In this document: positions 15,887 through 23,783 of the stretch, one piece after another
Layout of the letters: every line of letters begins with the position of its first letter
Numbering within the stretch: position 1 is the stretch's first letter
The notes under the pieces: generated by a model
Database searches by the model: none
Told to the model about the DNA's origin: nothing
Seen by the model: only the letters and a program-made list of their open reading frames with translations
NCBI GenBank assembly: GCA_019239425.1
Contig: JAFAZX010000047.1
Coordinates: forward strand, 1-36,322
Direction: 5' to 3'
Source: Acidobacteriota bacterium
GTDB taxonomy: Bacteria > Acidobacteriota > Blastocatellia > Pyrinomonadales > Pyrinomonadaceae
DNA: 36,322 nt
Translations under genes and position numbers: made by a program

Positions 15887-17080
15887 TTGAGAGTTGAGTC
15901 GCACGTTTTGTCTACCTCCGCTTCTTCGGTCTTCCGCCTTTCGAGGCGGCTTGATGGCGTCGGGTTCTCCGACATCGTCAAAATCCGCAACAAGGTCATG
16001 GAGCTGCGCGCGGGCGGCGCACGCGTCTTCCAGTTCGAGGGCGGCGAACCCTTTCTCGAAACTCCCGGCCCCATCAAGGAGGCGATGGCGCGCGCGCTGG
16101 CCGAGAACCGCACGCGCTACGCCCCCTCCTCCGGCATTCCCGAACTCCGCCACGCGATAGCCTCGAAGCTGCGCGAGCGCAACCGCACGCCCGCGCGCGA
16201 GGAGGACGTGGTCGTCATGAACGGCGGGATGCAGGGGCTCTTCGCGGCCTTCCAGACGGTCGTAGACCCGGGCGACGAGGTGCTCGTCTTCTCGCCCTTC
16301 TGGACGCCCATCCGCGACCTCATCGCGCACTGCGAGGGGCGCACCGTCCTCGTCCGCAGCACCGAGGCGCGGCGCGAAGGCATCTACGAGACGCTCGCGC
16401 GCCACGCGACGGAGAGGACGCGCGCCGTCTACTTCAACACGCCGCAGAACCCTTCCGGCTTCACCTTCACGCGCGAGGAGGCGGAGGAGGCCGCGCGCTT
16501 CGCCCGCGAGCGCGACCTCGTCGTCATCGCCGACGAGGCTTACGAAGACCTCGTCTACGAGGGCGAGCACGTCTCCATCGCCTCGCTCGAAGGGATGTTC
16601 GAGCGGACGATCACCTGCTACACGCTCTCGAAGTCCTACGCGATGACCGGCTGGCGCATGGGCTACGCCGTCGCGGCCGAGCCCTGGATGACTGGGTTGA
16701 AGAAGTGCCTGCTCTACACGACGAACGGCGTCTCGACGCCTTCGCAGTGGGCGGCGCTCGCGGCCTTCGCGCTGCCCGATGATTTTTACGAGGGCATCCG
16801 CCGGGCCTACCGCGAGCGGCGCGACCTGCTCGTCTCGGGCCTGTGCGAGCTGGGCCTGGCGTGCGACCCGCCGGCCGGGGCCTTCTACGCCTTCCCCGAC
16901 GTTACGCGCGTCCACAAGGAGAGCCGCGCCGCCGCGGACATCCTGCTCGAACGCGCGCAGGTGGCGACCGTCCCCGGCGTCGTCTTCGGCGAGCACGGCG
17001 AAGGCCACCTCCGCTTCTCCTTCTCGACCTCACCCGAGACGATCCAGGCCGGCCTCGACTCCCTGCGGCGAAATCTTTAA
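15887..17080 (+). CDS. Class I/II PLP-dependent aminotransferase
   Basis: A complete fold-type I aminotransferase of 397 residues. It shows FQFEGGEPFLETP (substrate region), NTPQNPSG (184-191), IADEAYE (215-220), the PLP-binding lysine K249 in TLSKSYAMTGWRMGY, and LRFSFSTSPE containing the carboxylate-binding arginine. It belongs to the aspartate/aromatic/bifunctional aminotransferase group; the exact amino acid cannot be read. Two TTG starts are possible: 15887, which gives the 397-residue form, and 15908 (MSTSASSVFRLSRRL), which leaves more room after the TATAAT promoter. The thiL gene starts about 10 bases downstream, so the two are probably co-transcribed. Confidence 0.92.
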   Translation: MRVESHVLSTSASSVFRLSRRLDGVGFSDIVKIRNKVMELRAGGARVFQFEGGEPFLETPGPIKEAMARALAENRTRYAPSSGIPELRHAIASKLRERNRTPAREEDVVVMNGGMQGLFAAFQTVVDPGDEVLVFSPFWTPIRDLIAHCEGRTVLVRSTEARREGIYETLARHATERTRAVYFNTPQNPSGFTFTREEAEEAARFARERDLVVIADEAYEDLVYEGEHVSIASLEGMFERTITCYTLSKSYAMTGWRMGYAVAAEPWMTGLKKCLLYTTNGVSTPSQWAALAAFALPDDFYEGIRRAYRERRDLLVSGLCELGLACDPPAGAFYAFPDVTRVHKESRAAADILLERAQVATVPGVVFGEHGEGHLRFSFSTSPETIQAGLDSLRRNL

Positions 17081-17081
17081 G

Positions 17082-17212
17082 AGTAATAAGTGATGAGTGA
17101 TAAGTTGACCGGCGGCGGAGAGTTCGACTTTATCGAACGCGTCCGCCGCCGGGAACTGGCACGAGTCCCTGACAACAGGCACTCGTCACTCATCACTCAT
17201 CACTCATCACTC
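17082..17212. repeat. Heptamer inverted repeat, TGATGAG family, built into thiL
   Basis: The left arm (17082-17105: TAATAAG, TGATGAG, TGATAAG) spans the thiL start codon. The right arm (17180-17212) is four CACTCAT-type words. The 74 bases between them encode the thiL N-terminus, so the element is partly coding. The right arm translates as RHSSLITHHSSL. Confidence 0.85.
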
Positions 17213-18136
17213 CTGAAAGGCATCGGCGACGACGCGGCTTTGCTGCGACCGCGGGCGGGGTTCGACCTCGTCATCACGGCCGACCTTCTGGTCGAGGGCG
17301 TCGACTTCCGGCTCGACAAGGGTTGGACGACGCCGCGCGACCTCGGGCACAAGGCCCTGGCCGTGTCACTTTCGGACGCGGCGGCGATGGGGGCCTGGCC
17401 GTGCTTCTGCCTGCTCTCGGTGGGCGTGCCGCGCGCGCTCTGGCGCGGGCGGTTTCTCGAAGAGTTCTACGAAGGCGTGCGGGCGCTGGCAGACGTTTAC
17501 GGCGTGCGCATCATCGGCGGCGACACTTCGCGGACGACTGGGGGCTTCGTCGTCGACTCCGTGGTAATCGGCGAGGTGCGGCGGGGGCGCGCTTTGACGC
17601 GGGGCGGGGCCGCGGCGGGCGAACAGATTTTCGTGACGGGCTCGTTGGGCGGCGCGGCGGCCGGTTTGAAGATGCTTGAGGGCGGCCGTGCGCGCGCGTC
17701 CCGCGGACTCCTGGCGAGACAGCGGAGGCCGGAGCCGCGCGTCGAATGGGGCGCTCTGCTGTCGGAGAAAGGGCTCGCCACGTCGCTGATTGATTTGAGC
17801 GACGGGCTCTCGTCCGACCTCATGCACGTCTGCCGCGAGAGCGGCGTCGGCGCGCGCGTGGAGGCCGCGAGCCTGCCTCTAGACCCACTGCTCGCGCAGA
17901 CGAACGTGGGCGCGGACGAGGCGCTCAGACTCGCGCTCGACGGCGGCGAGGACTTCGAGCTTCTCTTCACCGCCTCCACGCGTCAGGCCGCGCGGCTCCC
18001 GCGCGAAGTCGGCGGCGTGCCCTTCACGCGCGTCGGCGAGGTCACGGCCGAGCGCGGCAAGGTTCGCCTCGTCCGTGACGGCAGAGCCAGCCTTCTCAAA
18101 CCCGGCGGCTTCGAGCACTTCCGAAGAGACTCTTGA
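17093..18136 (+). CDS. thiL: Thiamine-monophosphate kinase
   Basis: A 347-residue ATP-dependent kinase making thiamine diphosphate, the last step of cofactor synthesis. Motifs are GEFDFIERV (9-17), GIGDDAALL (43-51), VITADLLVEGVDF, LSDAAAMGAWP, IIGGDTSRT, LIDLSDGLSSDL and LDGGEDFELLF, all conserved in ThiL. Between the first helix and GIGDD, where relatives have only a few residues, residues 30-40 are encoded by the CACTCAT repeat arm (HSSLITHHSSL), an in-frame repeat-derived insert. The start is ATG 17093, with GTG 17090 as alternative; both lie in the left repeat arm, so the Shine-Dalgarno site is poor. The stop is followed at once by the GGTGCTG hairpin. It should fold, since the insert lies in a loop. 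Confidence 0.93.
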   Translation: MSDKLTGGGEFDFIERVRRRELARVPDNRHSSLITHHSSLLKGIGDDAALLRPRAGFDLVITADLLVEGVDFRLDKGWTTPRDLGHKALAVSLSDAAAMGAWPCFCLLSVGVPRALWRGRFLEEFYEGVRALADVYGVRIIGGDTSRTTGGFVVDSVVIGEVRRGRALTRGGAAAGEQIFVTGSLGGAAAGLKMLEGGRARASRGLLARQRRPEPRVEWGALLSEKGLATSLIDLSDGLSSDLMHVCRESGVGARVEAASLPLDPLLAQTNVGADEALRLALDGGEDFELLFTASTRQAARLPREVGGVPFTRVGEVTAERGKVRLVRDGRASLLKPGGFEHFRRDS

Positions 18137-18218
18137 ATGGGTGCTGGGTGCTGGGTTTTGGGTGTTGGGTAGAAGCCGGTTCTTCCCCAACACCCAAAAC
18201 CCAGCACCTAGCACCCAT
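18137..18218. repeat. Heptamer inverted repeat, GGTGCTG family
   Basis: Arms 18137-18169 and 18186-18218 pair at 32 of 33 positions around a 16-base loop. The words are GGTGCTG, GGTGCTG, GGTTTTG, GGTGTTG and their complements. It begins on the base after the thiL stop codon and could act as its terminator hairpin, though no T-run follows. Confidence 0.92.
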
Positions 18219-18220
18219 TG

Positions 18221-18249
18221 TTGACTGGCCGTCCGTCCTTGCCTAGACT
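18221..18249 (+). promoter_or_regulatory. Sigma-70 promoter for the TonB-C protein gene
   Basis: TTGACT (18221-18226) and TAGACT (18244-18249) at an exact 17-base spacing, directly after the hairpin and about 57 bases before the ATG at 18306. Confidence 0.6.
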
Positions 18250-18305
18250 CTGAGATACGAACTGCTCCCCGGCCCCGGTGTCCCGTTCTGTTGAGGAGGA
18301 ACTTT

Positions 18306-18779
18306 ATGACTCTGTACGGCCTTCGCCTTCTCGTCGCGCTCCTGACCTTCTCCTTCGGCGTCGCCGCCACGTGGCTCTTCAGCTCCAAGCCCGCGCCCGC
18401 CTCCGTTGAGACGTACCGCGTAACGACAGTCGCCATCGAGGTGCCCGACCCGTCGATGCAGATGCCGACGCGCTTCTGCGCCAACAGGCGTACGGCCCGC
18501 TGCATTCAGGGCGGCGTCCTTAACGGCAAGGCCATCAGCAAGCCCGTGCCCGTCTACCCGCCGGCCACGAGGGAGGAGCGCGTGAGCGGCACGGTCGCCG
18601 TCCATATCGTCGTTGACGAGTGCGGCCTGGTCGAGAGCGCGGAGGCCATGAGCGGGCCGGAGCTGCTCCGTGAAGCGGCGGAAGATGCGGCCCGCGCGGC
18701 GCGCTTCTCGCCGACGAGGCTTTCGGGAGAGCCGGTGAAAGTCTCGGGCACGATCACTTACAACTTCGTACTCCAATAG
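18306..18779 (+). CDS. TonB C-terminal-domain protein
   Basis: A 157-residue exported or anchored protein. The N-terminal hydrophobic helix (about residues 4-24) is followed by a linker with two cysteines (FCANRRTARCIQGG), then a TonB C-terminal domain from KPVPVYPPATREERVSGTVA through VHIVVDECGLVESAEAMSG to ARFSPTRLSGEPVKVSGTIT. TonB-C domains normally touch outer-membrane receptors, but short versions without ExbB/ExbD neighbours, as here, are abundant in Acidobacteriota with unclear roles. The start is ATG 18306 because GAGGAGG lies just upstream (18292-18298); a frame opening at TTG 18291 would include that site. Confidence 0.82.
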   Translation: MTLYGLRLLVALLTFSFGVAATWLFSSKPAPASVETYRVTTVAIEVPDPSMQMPTRFCANRRTARCIQGGVLNGKAISKPVPVYPPATREERVSGTVAVHIVVDECGLVESAEAMSGPELLREAAEDAARAARFSPTRLSGEPVKVSGTITYNFVLQ

Positions 18780-18821
18780 TCGGGGGCGGCGGCGCGCCCT
18801 CCCTTCTCTTCGCAACGACTG

Positions 18822-20225
18822 ATGCTCAAATTCTTCAACACCCTCTCCGGCCGCGTCGAGGAGTTCCGCCCGCTGCACGAAGGCGAGGCGCGGCTCTACA
18901 TCTGCGGCCCGACCGTCTGGAGCTACGCGCACATCGGCAACTTCCGCACGATGGCCGCCTTCGGCGACGTGCTGCGCCGCTACCTCAAGTACAAGGGCTT
19001 CCGCGTCAAGCACGTGATGAACATCACGGACATCGAGGATCGCATCATCAAGTTCTCGGCCGAGCGCGGGCAGACCATCGACGAGTACACGGGCGAGTAC
19101 ACGCGGGCCTTCCTCGAAGACTACGAGGCGCTCGGGGCCGAGCTGCCCGAAGAGCTGCCGCGCGCGACGCGCCACATCGAGGAGATGGTGGAGATCATCA
19201 AGCGCCTGCGCGACGCCGGCCACGCGTACGAGTCCGAAGGCTCCTGGTACTACCGCATCGCCTCGTTCCCCGAGTACGGCAAGCTCTCGAAGATCAACTT
19301 CGCGGGCAACCTCGTCGGCGGGAGCGAGCGCGTCGCCACCGACAAGTACGAGAAGGAGGACGCGCGCGACTTCGCGCTCTGGAAGGCGCAAGGCTCTCCG
19401 GAAGAGCCGGCGTGGGACACGGAGATCGGCAAGGGCCGTCCCGGCTGGCACATCGAGTGCTCGGCGATGTCGATGAAGTACCTCGGCGAGACCTTCGACA
19501 TCCACGCGGGCGGCATCGACCTCGTCTTCCCGCATCACGAGAACGAGGTGGCGCAGTCGGAGGGCGCGACCGGCAAGCAGTTCGCGCGCTACTGGCTCCA
19601 CGCCGAGCACCTGAAGGTGGACGGCGAGACGATGTCGAAGACGCTCGGCAACTACTACACCTTCCGCGACCTCCTGGAGAAGGGTTTCAACCCGACGGCG
19701 ATTCGCTACCTGCTCCTGAGCGTGCCGTACCGCAAGCAGCTCAACTTCACGTTCGAGGGCCTGCAGGGCGCGGAGCGGACGGTCGAATCGCTCGGCACGT
19801 TCCGCACGCGTCTGCGCGAGGCGAAGACTGAGGCCGGTTCGAACCCCGAGCTGAAGGCGGCGGCGGCGCGCGCGCTCGAAGAGTTCGAGGCGGGGATGGA
19901 CGACGACCTCAACACGTCGGTCGCGCTCGCGGCGATTCACGGCCTGCGGCGCGAGGCCAACACCGCGCTCGACTCGTGCGTGCTGCGCGAGGACGACCGC
20001 CGCGACATCCTGGAGTTGATAGAGCGCTTCAACTCGGTGCTCAACGTCTTCCCCGCAGAGGAGGCCGCGCTGCTCGACGAGGACATCCAACAGCTCATCG
20101 ACCAGCGGCAGGAGGCGCGCCACCGCCGCGACTTCGCCCGCGCCGACGAGATACGCGACCAGCTCGCCGCCCGCGGCATCACCCTCGAAGACACGCGCGA
20201 CGGCGTCCGCTGGAAGCGACGTTAG
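18822..20225 (+). CDS. cysS: Cysteinyl-tRNA synthetase
   Basis: A complete 467-residue class I aminoacyl-tRNA synthetase charging tRNA-Cys. The HIGH motif is HIGN at 37-40 and the KMSKS motif is MSKTLG at 271-276. The active-site zinc ligands are C28 (YICGPTV), C213 (WHIECSAMS), H238 and E242 region (FPHHENE). The C-terminal DALR-type helical domain ends LAARGITLEDTRDGVRWKRR, typical of CysS. The start is ATG 18822, MLKFFNTLSGRVEEF. No strong Shine-Dalgarno is seen. A very long open frame on the opposite strand is a GC-rich shadow. Confidence 0.97.
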   Translation: MLKFFNTLSGRVEEFRPLHEGEARLYICGPTVWSYAHIGNFRTMAAFGDVLRRYLKYKGFRVKHVMNITDIEDRIIKFSAERGQTIDEYTGEYTRAFLEDYEALGAELPEELPRATRHIEEMVEIIKRLRDAGHAYESEGSWYYRIASFPEYGKLSKINFAGNLVGGSERVATDKYEKEDARDFALWKAQGSPEEPAWDTEIGKGRPGWHIECSAMSMKYLGETFDIHAGGIDLVFPHHENEVAQSEGATGKQFARYWLHAEHLKVDGETMSKTLGNYYTFRDLLEKGFNPTAIRYLLLSVPYRKQLNFTFEGLQGAERTVESLGTFRTRLREAKTEAGSNPELKAAAARALEEFEAGMDDDLNTSVALAAIHGLRREANTALDSCVLREDDRRDILELIERFNSVLNVFPAEEAALLDEDIQQLIDQRQEARHRRDFARADEIRDQLAARGITLEDTRDGVRWKRR

Positions 20226-20228
20226 TAA

Positions 20229-20319
20229 GGTCAGAACCGCCCGCGGTAGCGGGTGGCCCTTTGTTACCCGGAGCATCCGTATCTCAAAGGGCCACCCGCT
20301 ACCGCGGGTGGTTCTGACC
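20229..20319. repeat. Long inverted repeat, 35-base arms
   Basis: Arms 20229-20263 and 20285-20319 pair at 34 of 35 positions, with a 21-base loop. The arms contain CCGCGGTAGCGGG and are not a tandem word. It begins just after the cysS stop. It resembles a REP/BIME-type dispersed palindrome rather than a terminator (no T-run). Confidence 0.92.
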
Positions 20320-20369
20320 CGGTTACATCCGCGCTTTATCAATTCCTAAACGAGGAATCCCCCTTAAGC

Positions 20370-21602
20370 TTGAGCGACAACACAGAGCGCCCGCGCATCC
20401 TCGTGGCCGGCGACGGCGGCGTGCCGACGGGCTTCGCGCGCGTGATGGAGGGCGTCTTCACGCCGCTCGCGGAGCACTACGAGATACACCAGCTCGCGAC
20501 CAACTACCGCGGCGACCCGCACAACCACCCCTGGAGGCTCTACCCGGCCGAGGTCGGCGGCGACCGCTGGGGCGCGGGCCGCGTGCTGCCTTTGGTTGAA
20601 AAGATACGGCCGCGCCTCGTCTTCGTCCTCAACGACATCTGGGTGCAGCACGCGTACCTTCAGGAATTAAGAAAGATGAAGGAGCCGCCGCCCGTCGTCC
20701 TCTACTGCCCCGTGGACGGCGGGCCGCTCGACGCGGAGGACGTCGAGCCCCTGGGCGGAGTCCGCCGCTGCGTCGCCTACACGGAGTTCGGCCGCGAGGT
20801 CATCGAGTCGGCCGCCGCGGCGCAGAGGTCGAAAGACCCCTCGTTCAACTTCCCTCCCGTCGAAATCATCCCGCACGGCGTCGACACCGACACGTTCCGC
20901 CCGCTCGAAGCCGAAGGCGTCTCGCCGCGCCTGCACGCGCGCCGCCTACTCTTCCCCGGGCTCGAAGACCTGGAAGGGCGCTTCATCGTCCTCAACGCCA
21001 ACCGCAACCAGCCGCGCAAGCGCATCGACACGACCGTCCGCGGCTTCGCCCTCTTCGCAGAGGGCAAACCGCCGGGCGTCAACCTCTTCCTCCACATGGG
21101 CGTCGAGGACGTGGGCTGGAACGTCGTCCGGCTCGCGCGCCGCTACGGCGTCGAAGACCGCGTGCTGATGTCGAGCCTCAACAAGGTCATGCAGACCGTC
21201 TCGCCGCAGCAGCTCAACCGCGTCTACAACGCCTGCGACGTCGGTGTAAACACCTCGACCGCGGAAGGCTGGGGGCTGCCGAGCTTCGAGCACGCGGCGA
21301 CGCGCGCGGCGCAAATCGTCCCGCGCCACTCGGCCTGCGCGGAGTTGTGGGAAGGTTCGGCCGTGCTGGTCGAGCCGGCGCTGCGGATTGTTAACGAGAA
21401 GATTCTGACCGAGGGCTGGCTGGTGACGCCGGAGGCCGTGGCCGGGGCTCTGGAGAGTTTGTACGCCGACCGCGGGTTCCTGGATGAGATGTCGGAGAGG
21501 GCGTACCGCAACGCGACGCGAGTCGAATACCGCTGGGAGAACATCTCGGCGCGCTGGGACGCCCTCTTCCGGGAGGTGTTGGCCGAAGCGGCGCGCGCTT
21601 AG
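20370..21602 (+). CDS. GT-B fold glycosyltransferase (GT4-like)
   Basis: A roughly 410-residue glycosyltransferase. The N-terminal domain starts RPRILVAGDGGVPTGFARVM. The nucleotide-sugar domain has EIIPHGVDTDTFRP, FIVLNANRNQPRKRIDTTVR, and the acidic E-x7-E-like motif TAEGWGLPSFEHAATRAAQI that marks retaining GT4 enzymes. The product cannot be predicted, as no polysaccharide cluster surrounds it. The start is uncertain: the frame is open from 20253, but the first part would translate the inverted repeat arm, so TTG 20370 (MSDNTERPRIL) is preferred, with GAGGA at 20352-20356 as a distant ribosome site. Its stop overlaps the stop of the convergent 92-residue gene by four bases. Confidence 0.85.
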   Translation: MSDNTERPRILVAGDGGVPTGFARVMEGVFTPLAEHYEIHQLATNYRGDPHNHPWRLYPAEVGGDRWGAGRVLPLVEKIRPRLVFVLNDIWVQHAYLQELRKMKEPPPVVLYCPVDGGPLDAEDVEPLGGVRRCVAYTEFGREVIESAAAAQRSKDPSFNFPPVEIIPHGVDTDTFRPLEAEGVSPRLHARRLLFPGLEDLEGRFIVLNANRNQPRKRIDTTVRGFALFAEGKPPGVNLFLHMGVEDVGWNVVRLARRYGVEDRVLMSSLNKVMQTVSPQQLNRVYNACDVGVNTSTAEGWGLPSFEHAATRAAQIVPRHSACAELWEGSAVLVEPALRIVNEKILTEGWLVTPEAVAGALESLYADRGFLDEMSERAYRNATRVEYRWENISARWDALFREVLAEAARA

Positions 21603-21877
21603 TTCGCGACCACGTCGAGGTTGAACGCGACGATGACTTCGTCGGTGATCTGCGGCGTGGTGGCGGAGGCGAGTTCGTTACTCCCCGTGTAGCCCACCGG
21701 GTAGAACTGCACCTGATACAGCTCGAAGCCGCTTACCTGCATGACCTGCTGCGAGCCCTGCTGGCCCGCGGGGTTGAGCGAGCCCGACCACATGGGCGTC
21801 GCCGAGCCGTCGGTCATGCCGTTGATGGTGAACTCGATTCCTTCCGCGTTCGTGCCGTTGACAACCGTGATTGCCAT
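21599..21877 (-). CDS. Small unknown protein (92 residues)
   Basis: A 92-residue protein without signal peptide or membrane helix. It is rich in Thr/Gly/Gln and alternating hydrophobic residues (MAITVVNGTNAEGIEFTING, then MQVSGFELYQVQFYPVGYTG), suggesting an all-beta fold. The strong AAAGGAG site ten bases before ATG 21875-21877 supports expression. I do not recognise the family. It faces the glycosyltransferase gene and their stop codons overlap. A cytoplasmic small beta-sandwich or a phage-tail/lectin-like origin are possible but unproven. Confidence 0.62.
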   Translation of the reverse strand: MAITVVNGTNAEGIEFTINGMTDGSATPMWSGSLNPAGQQGSQQVMQVSGFELYQVQFYPVGYTGSNELASATTPQITDEVIVAFNLDVVAN

Positions 21878-22102
21878 TTAGATTCTTCTCCTTTGAGGGT
21901 TGATTTGTCTCGGGTCAAGAAAGGTACTGCGAGAAAAGCCCCGGCCTGAGTAGGGCGAGTAGGGCAAGCTCTAAGGGCCGGAGGCTTGCGAAGCCGTGCG
22001 AGTATAAGAGAAGGTACGGTTTAGTCCAAGCCTTATTTCGCGGCGGCCGCCCGCGCCTGTTAAGATTGCGGCAAAGATTCAAAGGCGGAAGGCGGAAGAG
22101 TG

Positions 22103-23179
22103 ATGTTAGTGCTCGGCATCGAAAGCTCCTGCGACGAGACGGCGGCGGCGCTCGTGCGCGACGGCCGCGAGATGTTGTCGTCGGTCATCTCCTCGCAGGT
22201 CGAGATTCACAAGCGCTTCGGCGGCGTCGTGCCCGAACTCGCCTCGCGCGAGCACCTCGACAAGATCGTGCCCGTCGTCGAGGAGGCCTTCGCGCGCGCC
22301 GGCGTCAAGCAGGAAGAGATCGACGGCATCGCCGTGACGCGGGGGCCGGGCCTCGTCGGCTCGCTCCTCGTCGGACTCTCTTTCGCGAAGGCCCTGGCCT
22401 ACGGTTTGGAGAAGCCCTTCGTCGGCGTCAACCACATCGAGGGGCACATCTACTCGGTCGTCTTCGACAACCCGCCGATTGAGTACCCGGCCTTCGCGCT
22501 CATCGTCTCGGGCGGCCACACGAACCTCTTCCTCGTCCCCGAGCCGGGCCGCTACAAGGTGCTCGCGCGCACGCGCGACGACGCGGCCGGCGAGGCTTAC
22601 GACAAGGTCGCGAAGATGCTCGGCCTCGGCTATCCGGGCGGCCCCATCATCGAGCGGCTCGCGCGCGAGGGCGACCCGCGCGCCGTACGCTTCCAGGTGC
22701 CGCGCATGGGCGACGGCCTGCCCGACTTCAGCTTCAGCGGGTTGAAGACCGCCGTCTCGAAGCACGTCCGCGAGACGGGCCTGAAACCCGTGGCCGAGGG
22801 CGAGGAGCCTTCGCAGGCGGTGAAGGATTTGGCGGCGAGCTTCCAGAGCGTGGTCATCCGCTCGCTCGTCGGCACGACCGAGCGGCTCGCGTCGGAGCAC
22901 AGCCCGCGCACGCTCATCGTGGGCGGGGGCGTCGCCTGCAACGAGGCCCTGCGCGAAGCTTCGCGCGAGCTGGGGCGGAAGATCGGCGTGCCGGCCTACT
23001 TCCCCTCGCGCCACCTCTCGACCGACAACGCCGCGATGATCGCCGCCGCCGGCACCGTCAAACTCCAGGCGGGCTTCAGCGACGGCCTCGACCTCGACGC
23101 GGACGTCTCGCTCCGGCTCCAGAACATCGGCCTCGAAGAGGACGCCCGCGCTCGCGGCCACGTGCACTACCGGCTTTAG
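22103..23179 (+). CDS. tsaD: tRNA threonylcarbamoyladenosine synthase subunit TsaD
   Basis: A complete 358-residue ASKHA-fold protein that transfers the threonylcarbamoyl group to A37 of ANN-decoding tRNAs, together with TsaB/TsaE and TsaC (not in the window). It begins MLVLGIESSCDETAAALVRD, has the metal histidines H111 and H115 in VNHIEGHIYSVV, VSGGHTNLF, DDAAGEAYDKVAKMLGLGYP, and the late VGGGVACNEALR and DNAAMIA motifs. The start is ATG 22103; GTG 22100 is an alternative. The upstream ribosome region is two GGCGGAA heptamers (22084-22097), echoing the repeat words seen elsewhere. The stop is six bases from a long inverted repeat. Confidence 0.97.
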   Translation: MLVLGIESSCDETAAALVRDGREMLSSVISSQVEIHKRFGGVVPELASREHLDKIVPVVEEAFARAGVKQEEIDGIAVTRGPGLVGSLLVGLSFAKALAYGLEKPFVGVNHIEGHIYSVVFDNPPIEYPAFALIVSGGHTNLFLVPEPGRYKVLARTRDDAAGEAYDKVAKMLGLGYPGGPIIERLAREGDPRAVRFQVPRMGDGLPDFSFSGLKTAVSKHVRETGLKPVAEGEEPSQAVKDLAASFQSVVIRSLVGTTERLASEHSPRTLIVGGGVACNEALREASRELGRKIGVPAYFPSRHLSTDNAAMIAAAGTVKLQAGFSDGLDLDADVSLRLQNIGLEEDARARGHVHYRL

Positions 23180-23185
23180 CCTCCC

Positions 23186-23278
23186 GGCAGAAGCCCGACC
23201 GTAAGGGAGGGCGTCTGTCTTCCGTCAAAGTTCGACAAGAGGGAGACGTACGCCCTCCCTTACGGTCGGGCTTCCGCC
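23186..23278. repeat. Long inverted repeat, CCGTAAGGGAGGGC family
   Basis: Arms 23186-23220 and 23244-23278 pair at 32 of 35 positions, with a 23-base loop. The core is GCCCGACCGTAAGGGAGGGC. It fills the whole gap between tsaD and the next gene, ending eight bases before that gene's ATG, so the ribosome-binding region of that gene lies in or next to the arm. Confidence 0.92.
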
Positions 23279-23286
23279 GCGCCGCC

Positions 23287-23691
23287 ATGAAACGTCTGCA
23301 CCTCATCGTCGGGGTGGCGACTCTGGTCGCCTTCCTTCTGACCGGGCAGTACATGGACTATCTCAACGTGCGCGCGAACGCGCTCGGCGAGACGGCGCGG
23401 GTGATGTTCCGCTCGCGCCACATCTACCTGCTGCTGGCGGGGCTGGTGAACCTCGGGCTGGGTGCGTACTTCAGTTACCGCGGGCGCGGTTGGCGGAGGC
23501 ACTTGCAGTTGCTCGGGTCGGCGCTCGTCCTCGTCGCGCCGTTGTTGATGCTGGCCGCCTTCTTCGCGGAGCCGGCCGAGCCGGGGCTGCGGCGTCACTT
23601 TACGCTGCCGGCGGTCGTCATCCTTTCGGTCGGGACGCTGCTGCACGCCTTGAGCGGGCTGCGGCCGGGCTCGGTAGTCCAGACGGACTGA
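23287..23691 (+). CDS. Four-helix membrane protein of unknown function
   Basis: A 134-residue protein with four predicted membrane helices (about residues 5-22, 46-62, 72-92 and 103-120). The loop after helix 1 is GQYMDYLNVRANALGETARVM, and helix 2 begins RSRHIYLLLAGLVNLGLGAY, a pattern of small putative integral membrane proteins whose role is unknown. The start is ATG 23287, immediately after the long inverted repeat, with no conventional Shine-Dalgarno site. It is probably translated from the tsaD transcript or from a promoter hidden in the repeat. Confidence 0.7.
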   Translation: MKRLHLIVGVATLVAFLLTGQYMDYLNVRANALGETARVMFRSRHIYLLLAGLVNLGLGAYFSYRGRGWRRHLQLLGSALVLVAPLLMLAAFFAEPAEPGLRRHFTLPAVVILSVGTLLHALSGLRPGSVVQTD

Positions 23692-23735
23692 AAGCCGCCC
23701 GGCTTCACGAAGAGCGAGGGAGCCGGACGGCTTTC
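23690..23735. terminator. Bidirectional terminator-like hairpin
   Basis: GAAAGCCGCCCGGCT (23690-23704) pairs with AGCCGGACGGCTTTC (23721-23735) with one mismatch, between the convergent genes at 23691 and 23784. There is no T-run of length, so the call is moderate. Confidence 0.5.
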
Positions 23736-23783
23736 GTCATGCCGCGCGCCCGAAGACGTGCGGCAAACTTTTCAGACTCAACT

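Noticed and set aside
18243..20342. Long minus-strand open frame (699 codons) opposite cysS
   Set aside because: Arg/Ala/Val-rich shadow caused by high GC codon bias; cysS on the plus strand has all its catalytic motifs.
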